A stretch of 6,277 nucleotides of DNA, from assembly GCA_026989405.1 (NCBI GenBank), contig JALSJL010000029.1, positions 1-6,277 of the forward strand, read 5' to 3'. The notes under the pieces are model-generated. The model had not been told where the DNA came from. It did no database searches and saw nothing but the letters and a program-made list of their open reading frames with translations. Origin of the DNA: Marinosulfonomonas sp. GTDB lineage: Bacteria; Pseudomonadota; Alphaproteobacteria; Rhodobacterales; Rhodobacteraceae. Both the position numbers and the translations under genes were made by a program. Of this stretch, positions 1 to 5,154 are shown piece by piece (position 1 is the stretch's first letter; every line of letters begins with the position of its first letter).

Positions 1-87
1 CGACGCATTGCCACCCGCTATGACAAACTGGCTCGAAACTTCCTGTCAGCTGTCGCGCTGGCTGCTACAATCCTATGGTGGACTTGA
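1..87 (+). CDS. IS5-family transposase, C-terminal fragment (5' part outside window)
   Basis: Frame 1 reads RRIATRYDKLARNFLSAV and continues to LWWT, followed by TGA at 85-87. The block R-R-I-A-T-R-Y-D-K, followed by a short hydrophobic tail, is the typical C-terminus of IS5-family DDE transposases, just after the catalytic Glu region. These enzymes act on the inverted ends of their own element. Only 28 residues are inside the window, so I cannot tell whether the gene is intact upstream. The stop lies about 14 bases before the presumed right end of the element, as is usual for compact insertion sequences. It directly abuts the repeat element that starts at 102. The family assignment rests on the recognised C-terminal motif; the subgroup is inferred. 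Confidence 0.82.
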   Translation, partial: RRIATRYDKLARNFLSAVALAATILWWT

Positions 88-89
88 TT

Positions 90-103
90 GAGTCTCGACC
101 CTA
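90..103 (+). repeat. Presumed right end of the IS5-type element with TA target
   Basis: After the transposase stop the sequence GAGTCTCGACCC (90-101) is followed by TA (102-103). Read inward from the element end this is GGGTCGAGACTC. The neighbouring repeat element starts with GGGTC on the other side of the same TA, so GACCCTAGGGTC (97-108) is a perfect 12-bp palindrome. The left end of the IS is outside the window, so the inverted repeat cannot be confirmed here. A TA duplication is known for some IS5-family groups; its use here is inferred. Confidence 0.5.
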
Positions 104-359
104 GGGTCAGGGCCAATTGATCCAGCACCTCTGGTTTGGCAGATCTTGTCTGTGAGGGCAGCTTGACGAGCGCCGTGATCCGGTTGATTATCAGTGAGTT
201 AAGGTGCTCTTGCAGGGAAATTCCGGAGGACGGGATAGTCACGTCATCTCAACGGCTTGGGCCGCTTGAAAATGGCTTCACCATGTCCGGCGCGTCCCAA
301 GCCGTTGAAATTTTGCGACAATCTCGCCAGTGGCACTGGATAAACTGGTCCTGACCCTG
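102..359 (+). mobile_element. MITE-like non-autonomous element, copy 1
   Basis: The ends 103-134 and 327-358 are inverted repeats matching at 26 of 32 positions, both starting AGGGTCAGG when read inward. The left end has TA (102-103) within CTAG. The right end has TG within CTGG, so the target duplication is either mutated or was disturbed by the adjacent IS. The interior (about 135-330) matches the reverse complement of copy 2 at about 85 % identity, apart from a 9-bp indel. It contains an internal hairpin (232-325) and, from a TTG at 136 to TGA at 352-354, an open frame conserved with copy 2. It carries no transposase, so it would have to be moved in trans, perhaps by an IS5-type enzyme. 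It fills most of the 336-base gap before surE. Its more decayed ends suggest it is older than copy 2. Confidence 0.8.
232..325. repeat. Internal hairpin of repeat copy 1
   Basis: TCAACGGCTTGGG (249-261) pairs perfectly with CCCAAGCCGTTGA (296-308), leaving a 34-base loop. An outer pair, GGGATAGTC (232-240) with GACAATCTC (317-325), matches at 7 of 9 positions. The same two-tier hairpin is present in copy 2 at the same place in the element. It is nested inside, and off-centre from, the terminal inverted repeats. No T-tract follows on either strand, so it is not a canonical intrinsic terminator. Confidence 0.85.
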
Positions 360-370
360 GGCGACCGCCC

Positions 371-399
371 TTGCCGCGCCGTGCGATCCGCTCTATTCA
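371..399 (+). promoter_or_regulatory. Candidate sigma-70-type promoter for surE-pcm-nlpD
   Basis: TTGCCG (371-376) and TATTCA (394-399) are separated by exactly 17 bases and lie 24 bases before the surE start. Matches to consensus are 4/6 and 3/6, so this is a weak candidate supported mainly by spacing and position. It lies just outside repeat copy 1, which ends at 359, so the operon would not need the element for expression. An outward promoter from within the element is also possible but I see no better match there. Confidence 0.3.
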
Positions 400-423
400 A
401 CCAAGAAAAATCAGGCGGATCAC

Positions 424-1206
424 ATGCGAATTCTGGTAACGAACGATGACGGCATCAATGCCCCCGGTCTTGTCGTGCTGGAGGCAATAGCCCAGGAGAT
501 CGCGGGGCCAGACGGTGAGGTCTGGGTCGTGGCGCCCGCTTTCGAACAGTCGGGCGTGGCCCACAAGATCAGCTATACCCACCCGATGATGATCGCGCGT
601 CTGGATGAACGCCGCTACGCCGCCGAAGGCTCGCCCGCCGATTGCGTGCTGGCCGGGCTGCACGACGTGCTGCCACTGGGCCCCGACCTGGTTCTGTCCG
701 GGGTCAACCGCGGCAACAATGCCGGCGAAAACACGCTTTATTCCGGCACCATTGGCGGCGCGATGGAGGCCGCCTTGCAAGGCCTGCCGGCGATTGCCAT
801 GTCGCAATACATGGGCGCGGGAAACCGCGATCTGGACAATCCGTTCGAGGCCGCGGCGCATCATGGCGCGGCGCTTGTGCGCAACCTGCTGGACAATGCG
901 ATCTGGGATGACGATGACTATCGCCTGTTTTACAACGTCAATTTCCCGCCGCTGGCCGCCGAAAAGGTCAAGGGTCCGAAGATCGTGACGCAAGGCTATC
1001 GGCGCGACGCCTTTTTCGGGGTCGAGGCGCATCAGTCACCCTCGGGGCGCCGGTTCCTGTGGATCAAGGGGGGCCCACAGCACCTGCCGGCGGAACCGGG
1101 CACCGATGTTACGGCTGCGCTTGAGGGCCATATCGCGGTGACGCCGATGCGCTGCGATCTGACCGCCCATGACATGGTCGACACCCTGAAAGAGCGGCTT
1201 GAATGA
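424..1206 (+). CDS. surE: 5'/3'-nucleotidase SurE (survival protein)
   Basis: This 260-residue protein is a cytoplasmic, metal-dependent phosphatase of the SurE family. Members remove phosphate from nucleoside 5'- and 3'-monophosphates and some also act on short polyphosphate. The N-terminus MRILVTNDDG holds the family's metal-binding Asp pair (D8, D9). EQSG gives S43 and SGVNRGNNAGENTLYSGT gives N95, the other expected metal ligands, followed by the conserved GT-GGA-EA helix. All key residues are present and the length is normal for the family (about 250-270). The ATG at 424 is preceded by AGGCGG (413-418) at a workable distance, and the protein starts exactly at the conserved MRIL. Its stop overlaps the pcm start in ATGA, so the two are translationally coupled. 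The surE-pcm-nlpD order matches that in enterobacteria. Confidence 0.97.
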   Translation: MRILVTNDDGINAPGLVVLEAIAQEIAGPDGEVWVVAPAFEQSGVAHKISYTHPMMIARLDERRYAAEGSPADCVLAGLHDVLPLGPDLVLSGVNRGNNAGENTLYSGTIGGAMEAALQGLPAIAMSQYMGAGNRDLDNPFEAAAHHGAALVRNLLDNAIWDDDDYRLFYNVNFPPLAAEKVKGPKIVTQGYRRDAFFGVEAHQSPSGRRFLWIKGGPQHLPAEPGTDVTAALEGHIAVTPMRCDLTAHDMVDTLKERLE

Positions 1207-1844
1207 CCAGCGAAGCCGAACGCAAGATGCAGTTTCTTTTCGCGCTGCGCTCCAAGGGCGTCACCGACAAGCGCGTGCTGGAAGCGATGGAAAAGATCGA
1301 CCGCGGCGCCTTCGTTCGCGGCCTGTTTTCCGAGCGCGCATACGAAGACATGCCGTTGCCGATTGCCTGTGGCCAGACGATCAGCCAGCCCTCGATCGTG
1401 GGCATCATGACCCAGGCGCTGGACGTGCGCCCGCGCGACAAGGTGCTCGAAGTCGGCACCGGGTCGGGCTATCAGGCGGCCATCCTCAGCCAGCTTGCGC
1501 GACGCGTCTATACCGTCGACAGGTTCCGGCGCCTTGTGGATCAGGCGCAAACGATCTTCGACGAATTGGGCTTGACCAATATCACCGCATTCACGGCCGA
1601 TGGCAGCCACGGCCTGGCCGATCAGGCCCCGTTTGACCGCATCATCGTCACCGCCGCCGGCGAAGACCCTCCGGGTCCGCTCTTGGCGCAGCTCAAGATT
1701 GGCGGTATCATGGTGGTGCCGGTCGGGCAGTCGGATGCGGTTCAGAGCCTGATAAAGGTCAGCCGCAGCGAGACAGGTTACGATTATCAGGAGCTCGCGC
1801 CGGTGCGCTTCGTGCCTCTGCTGGAGGGGCTGGGCCAGGAATGA
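1203..1844 (+). CDS. pcm: Protein-L-isoaspartate O-methyltransferase
   Basis: This 213-residue protein is a SAM-dependent methyltransferase that methylates abnormal L-isoaspartyl residues in aged proteins and so starts their repair to normal aspartate. The substrate-binding region YEDMPLPIACGQTISQPSI (residues 47-65) carries the conserved T-I-S-Q-P-S. SAM motif I is VLEVGTGSGYQAAIL (81-95). The post-I acidic residue is in YTVDR, and DRIIVTAA marks the motif II strand. The C-terminal RFVPLLEGLG resembles the usual F-V-P-L ending. Length and motif order fit the family (about 205-220), with nothing missing. The ATG overlaps the surE TGA (1203-1206), so it is expected to be made by coupled translation. 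No terminator is visible between pcm and the next gene, 69 bases downstream. Confidence 0.96.
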   Translation: MTSEAERKMQFLFALRSKGVTDKRVLEAMEKIDRGAFVRGLFSERAYEDMPLPIACGQTISQPSIVGIMTQALDVRPRDKVLEVGTGSGYQAAILSQLARRVYTVDRFRRLVDQAQTIFDELGLTNITAFTADGSHGLADQAPFDRIIVTAAGEDPPGPLLAQLKIGGIMVVPVGQSDAVQSLIKVSRSETGYDYQELAPVRFVPLLEGLGQE

Positions 1845-1900
1845 CAAGGCGTCGGGCAGGCGCATCAACAACGGCCGGTGACAAAAATGGCCGGGATATT

Positions 1901-1906
1901 GAGGAA
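1901..1906 (+). promoter_or_regulatory. Ribosome binding site that decides the nlpD start
   Basis: GAGGAA lies 7 bases before the ATG at 1914. The frame is open further upstream, to GTG 1878 and ATG 1887, but neither of those has a comparable site. Starting at 1914 also gives a compact 23-residue lipoprotein signal peptide, so this start is preferred. Confidence 0.75.
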
Positions 1907-1913
1907 TAAGAGC

Positions 1914-3083
1914 ATGGCGGCAGTATCGCGAACTTCTTGGAATATCGGACTGGCCGGGGCGGCGCTCCTGGCGCTTGGCGCCTGTGGCCAGCAGCTGGAC
2001 TTTGACCTGCGTGGGTTGGCGGGCGGCGGCCTGGATACGGCCAGTGCGGCACGCCAGGCAACCGCGGCGCGACCGCTTCCGGACGCGCGCGGCGTCATCT
2101 CCTACCCGAACTATCAGGTGGCGATTGCCCGGCGCGGTGATCGCATTTCGGATGTGGCCGAACGGGTCGGGTTGCCGGCCGGCGAACTGGCCAGATACAA
2201 TGGCATCCCGCTGGATGCGGCCCTGCGCCAGGGTGAGGTCGTCGCCTTGCCGCGTCGGGTATCGGAACCGTCGGCGGCCACCGGCGCGCTGGTCTCGGGG
2301 CCGCTGCAACCGGGGGACATCGACATATCCACCATCGCCGGCGAAGCGATCGACCGCGCCGGAAGCACCGGGCCGGCGCGCGCGCCGTCCAGCCCGCCGC
2401 CCTCCGGGACGGAACCGATCCGCCACAAGGTCGAACCGGGCGAAACCGCCTATTCGATATCGCGGCTCTACAATGTATCCGTTCGCGCGCTTGCAGAATG
2501 GAATGGCCTGGGGCCGGACCTGGATGTGCGCTCGGGACAGTATCTGCTGATACCGGTTGCCTCAGAAGGCGCCGGCGCACCGGGCCGCAGCCAACAAAGC
2601 GCCCCCGGCGAAGGTTCGCCCACGCCCGAACCTCCAAGCGCTGACAAGCCCTTGCCCGATGACGACACCGCCAGCACCCAGCAAGCCCCGGCATCGCCGG
2701 ATCTGGGTGGAGACCGGACATCGGCTTCGGCAAGCTCGGCATTTGCCACGCCGGTCAAGGGCAAGATCATCCGCGCCTATGTCAAAAAGAAAAATGACGG
2801 GATCGACATCGCCGCCGCCGCAGGCGCGCCGGTTCTGGCCGCCCGCAACGGCACGGTTGCAGCGATCACCCGCGACACCGATCAGGTGCCGATTGTCGTG
2901 ATCAAGCATGACGACAATTATCTCACGGTCTATGCCGGCGTCGACAACCTGAAAGTCAAGAAGGGTGACCGGGTCAAACGCGGTCAGCAAATCGCGACCG
3001 TGCGGGCCGGCGACCCCAGCTTTCTGCATTTCGAGATCCGAAAAGGTCTGGACAGCGTCGATCCCGTGCCCCTGCTGAACTAG
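1914..3083 (+). CDS. nlpD: NlpD-like lipoprotein: two LysM domains plus degenerate LytM (M23) domain
   Basis: A 389-residue envelope protein. Residues 1-23 form a signal peptide ending in lipobox L-G-A-C, with Cys24 as the lipid-bearing residue. LysM domains, which bind peptidoglycan, lie at about 67-113 and 169-215. A Pro/Ser/Asp-rich linker (about 216-276) leads to a LytM/M23 domain (277-389) that ends at the C-terminus. In the LytM domain the first zinc His is Asn294, the YxH His is Gly342, and the first His of HxH is Phe370. Only Asp298 and His372 of the five key residues remain. It is therefore predicted not to cut peptidoglycan but to activate an amidase at the division site, as E. coli NlpD does; Caulobacter DipM is a related case. 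Position after surE-pcm supports the name. The stop TAG (3081-3083) lies in the target site of repeat copy 2. Confidence 0.9.
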   Translation: MAAVSRTSWNIGLAGAALLALGACGQQLDFDLRGLAGGGLDTASAARQATAARPLPDARGVISYPNYQVAIARRGDRISDVAERVGLPAGELARYNGIPLDAALRQGEVVALPRRVSEPSAATGALVSGPLQPGDIDISTIAGEAIDRAGSTGPARAPSSPPPSGTEPIRHKVEPGETAYSISRLYNVSVRALAEWNGLGPDLDVRSGQYLLIPVASEGAGAPGRSQQSAPGEGSPTPEPPSADKPLPDDDTASTQQAPASPDLGGDRTSASASSAFATPVKGKIIRAYVKKKNDGIDIAAAAGAPVLAARNGTVAAITRDTDQVPIVVIKHDDNYLTVYAGVDNLKVKKGDRVKRGQQIATVRAGDPSFLHFEIRKGLDSVDPVPLLN

Positions 3084-3348
3084 GGCGTAGACCTGTAAAT
3101 CCTGCGCCACCGGCGGGATTGTCGCGAAATATCAACGGCTTGGGGTGCGCCGGATATAGTGGTTCTATTTTCAAGCGCCCCAAGCCGTTGAGGTGAAGTG
3201 ACAATCCCGTCCTTCGGATTTGGCGGATTTTCCCTGTGAGAACACCTTAACTCGCTGATAATCAACCAGATTACGGCACTCGTTAAGCTATCTTCACAGA
3301 CAAAATCTGCCAAACCAGCGGTGCAGGATTTACAGGTCTACGCCCTAG
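3080..3348 (-). mobile_element. MITE-like non-autonomous element, copy 2, inserted at the nlpD stop codon
   Basis: The 29-base ends 3080-3108 and 3320-3348 are inverted repeats with a single mismatch. Each includes CTAG at its outer edge (3080-3083 and 3345-3348), which reads as a duplicated CTAG, or TA, target. The 269-bp element is the reverse-orientation relative of copy 1 and carries the same interior. This includes the internal hairpin and, on the minus strand from TTG at 3313 to TAG at 3082-3080, an open frame matching that of copy 1. Removing one target copy plus the element would leave CTGAACTAGGGCC, so the nlpD stop would be unchanged. It fills most of the 323-base space between the two converging operons. 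Near-perfect ends suggest a fairly recent insertion. No transposase gene is present. Confidence 0.87.
3114..3209. repeat. Internal hairpin of repeat copy 2
   Basis: TCAACGGCTTGGGG (3132-3145) pairs perfectly with CCCCAAGCCGTTGA (3178-3191). An outer pair CGGGATTGTC (3114-3123) with GACAATCCCG (3200-3209) is also perfect, separated from the inner stem by 8 bases on each side. It sits between two converging operons and would fold in transcripts from either side. It lacks a T-tract, so any termination there would have to be of another kind. Confidence 0.88.
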
Positions 3349-3377
3349 GGCCAGGCCCGCTTGAACCGAACGGCTGC

Positions 3378-3396
3378 GCCTTGCCGTTGCCAAGGC
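3378..3396. repeat. Short hairpin downstream of the reverse operon
   Basis: GCCTTG (3378-3383) and CAAGGC (3391-3396) form a 6-bp stem with a 7-base loop, 11 bases beyond the stop of the ATPase gene on the minus strand. There is no T-run after it, so it is at best a weak or factor-assisted transcript end. The remainder of 3349-3406 shows nothing else I recognise. Confidence 0.25.
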
Positions 3397-3406
3397 ATCC
3401 CGCGGC

Positions 3407-4258
3407 TCAGGTGGCCGGTGTGAGGCGCCTGCCCTGGCGGCCAGCCAGGTCTGTCACGAATTGCCACGCGACGCGCCCGGAACGTGCGCCGCGCGTGGCC
3501 TGCCATTCAATCGCCTCGGCGCGAAGCTCATCCTCGCCGATCTCCAGGCCGAACGCATCGCAATAGCCCCGCACCATGGCCAGGTAGTCGTCCTGGCTGC
3601 AGGGATGAAATCCGAGCCAGAGACCGAAACGGTCTGACAACGACACCTTTTCCTCGACCGCCTCGGACGGGTTGATGGCGCTGGAACGTTCATTTTCGAT
3701 CATGTCGCGGGGCATCAGGTGGCGCCGGTTCGATGTGGCATAGAACACCACATTGTCGGGCCGCCCCTCGATGCCGCCATCCAGCACGGCCTTGAGCGAT
3801 TTGTAATGCTCATCGTCATGCGAAAAAGAGAGGTCATCGCAAAACAGCAGAAAGCGTTCCCTGCGCTCTCGCATGATGCACAGAAGCCGTCCGATCGAGG
3901 GCAGGTCTTCGCGTTGCACCTCGATCAGCTTCAGATCCGGGTATTCGCCGGCCACGGCTGCGTGGACGGCCTTGACCAGCGAGGATTTCCCCATTCCGCG
4001 CGCGCCCCACAACAGAGCATTGTTGGCCGCAAGTCCGCGGGCAAACTGATGGGTGTTGGCAAGCAGCGTATCGCGGGCGCGGTCGATGCCCAGCAGCAGG
4101 TTCAGGTCAACGCGGTTGACGCGCTTGACCGGCTGGAGGCGATCGGGATCAATATGCCAGACGTAGGCTTGGGCCGCAGAAAAATCCGGGGCACCCTGGG
4201 GCGGTGGCGAAACGCGCTCCAGCGCCGCGGCGATGCGCATCAGCGCGTCGTCGGTCAT
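3407..4258 (-). CDS. AAA+ ATPase of the DUF815 family, coupled to tatC
   Basis: A 283-residue predicted cytoplasmic P-loop ATPase. Walker A is GARGMGKS (residues 85-92). Walker B is FLLFCDD (136-142), followed by a sensor-1 type ATSN with N177 and the block EEKVSLSDRFGLWLGF (202-217) that is characteristic of the DUF815 group. SGRVAWQF near the C-terminus lies where a sensor-2 region is expected. It has no signal peptide or membrane segment. The biochemical role of the family is not established as far as I know. The ATG overlaps the tatC stop in ATGA (4255-4258), so it is the last gene of the tat operon and probably made in step with TatC. That arrangement makes a role near protein export possible, but this is only context. 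All nucleotide-binding motifs look intact. Confidence 0.9.
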   Translation of the reverse strand: MTDDALMRIAAALERVSPPPQGAPDFSAAQAYVWHIDPDRLQPVKRVNRVDLNLLLGIDRARDTLLANTHQFARGLAANNALLWGARGMGKSSLVKAVHAAVAGEYPDLKLIEVQREDLPSIGRLLCIMRERRERFLLFCDDLSFSHDDEHYKSLKAVLDGGIEGRPDNVVFYATSNRRHLMPRDMIENERSSAINPSEAVEEKVSLSDRFGLWLGFHPCSQDDYLAMVRGYCDAFGLEIGEDELRAEAIEWQATRGARSGRVAWQFVTDLAGRQGRRLTPAT

Positions 4259-5154
4259 TTTTCGCCATCACCGGTTTCGCCGGCGTCCTCGTTGTCTTGT
4301 GCCTCCTCATCGTCATCGTCAAAGTCGTCGTCATCGAAGATCAGGCCTTCTTCGCGCAGCTTCGCATCCCGGGTCTTTTCCACCCGGCGCACCAGCCAGA
4401 TCGAGACCTCGTAAAGCCCGTAGACCACGACAAACAGGATGACCTGCGTAATCACATCCGGCGGCGTCACGATGGCCGCCAGAACCAATATGGCCACAAC
4501 CGCATATTTGCGCACATTGCGCAGCCCTTCCGAACTGACCAGCCCGGCCTTGCCCATCAGCGTCAGAAGAACCGGAAGCTGGAAACACAGCCCGAAAGCC
4601 ACGATGAACTTGATGGTCAGGCGCAGATATTCCTGGGCCGACCCCTGAAAGGCGATCCCGGCGGTTGCATTGCGCACCTCATCGCTCAACACCGTCCCCG
4701 GTTGCTGGAAGCCAAGGAAAAAATCGAACGCCAGCGGCGTGACCACATAGAACGCGAAGGCCGCGCCCAGAAAGAACATCACGGGGGACGCGAACATGAA
4801 CGGCAGAAAGGCGTTCTTTTCGCTCTTGTAGAGCCCGGGTGCGACGAAACGCCAAAGCTGATAACTGATGTAGGGGAACGCAAGGATCAACCCGCCCAGC
4901 AGCGAAATCGAGATGGCAACGAAGAAGCCTTCCTGCAGCTTGATCAGGATCAGCCCGCAGTCATCCTGTCCGCGCTCGGCCATCGCACTGCACAGCGGAT
5001 GGGTCAGGAAATTGAATATCGGGTTCCACACCGTGAAGCTGATGACCATCCCGATGATGAAGGCCACTGCCGAATGGATGAGCCGGTTGCGCAATTCGGC
5101 CAGATGCTCGATCAGCGGCGCCGAGCTGTCTTCGATCTCGTCCTGAACGCTCAT
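4255..5154 (-). CDS. tatC: Twin-arginine translocase subunit TatC
   Basis: A 299-residue inner-membrane protein with the six-helix TatC pattern. With TatB it forms the receptor that recognises twin-arginine signal peptides on folded proteins. Visible signatures are HLAELRNRL (residues 17-25), YQLWRFVAPGLYKSEK (98-113) containing the signal-peptide-binding Phe103 and Glu112, FGLCFQLPV (187-195), and TPPDVITQ (230-237). At the TM4 position where E. coli has Glu170 there is Gln192, which I believe is common in alphaproteobacteria. The cytoplasmic tail is unusually acidic: 16 of the last 26 residues (274-299) are Asp or Glu, including two DDDD runs. The start overlaps the tatB stop in ATGA, and the 3' end overlaps the ATPase start in the same way. 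The family's usual length is about 250-300. Confidence 0.97.
   Translation of the reverse strand: MSVQDEIEDSSAPLIEHLAELRNRLIHSAVAFIIGMVISFTVWNPIFNFLTHPLCSAMAERGQDDCGLILIKLQEGFFVAISISLLGGLILAFPYISYQLWRFVAPGLYKSEKNAFLPFMFASPVMFFLGAAFAFYVVTPLAFDFFLGFQQPGTVLSDEVRNATAGIAFQGSAQEYLRLTIKFIVAFGLCFQLPVLLTLMGKAGLVSSEGLRNVRKYAVVAILVLAAIVTPPDVITQVILFVVVYGLYEVSIWLVRRVEKTRDAKLREEGLIFDDDDFDDDDEEAQDNEDAGETGDGEK

Noticed and set aside
1878..1913. Upstream starts for nlpD at GTG 1878 or ATG 1887
   Set aside because: Neither has a ribosome binding site, and they would add a polar stretch before a good lipoprotein signal. ATG 1914 has GAGGAA at the right distance.
1032..2426. 464-codon open frame on the minus strand
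   Set aside because: It lies antisense to surE, pcm and nlpD, whose motifs are clear. Its Arg/Ala/Gly-rich translation shows no family features, as expected from a shadow frame in GC-rich DNA.
3114..3209. Internal hairpin of repeat copy 2 as an intrinsic (Rho-independent) terminator
   Set aside because: The stems are strong, but there is a 33-base loop and no T-tract on either strand. It is reported only as a hairpin of unknown effect.
102..3348. Past inversion of surE-pcm-nlpD by crossover inside the two repeat copies
   Set aside because: A crossover in the interiors would leave each copy with one end of each type. Here both ends of copy 1 match each other and both ends of copy 2 match each other, while ends differ between copies. 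So no such crossover is recorded, although the arrangement could still permit one.
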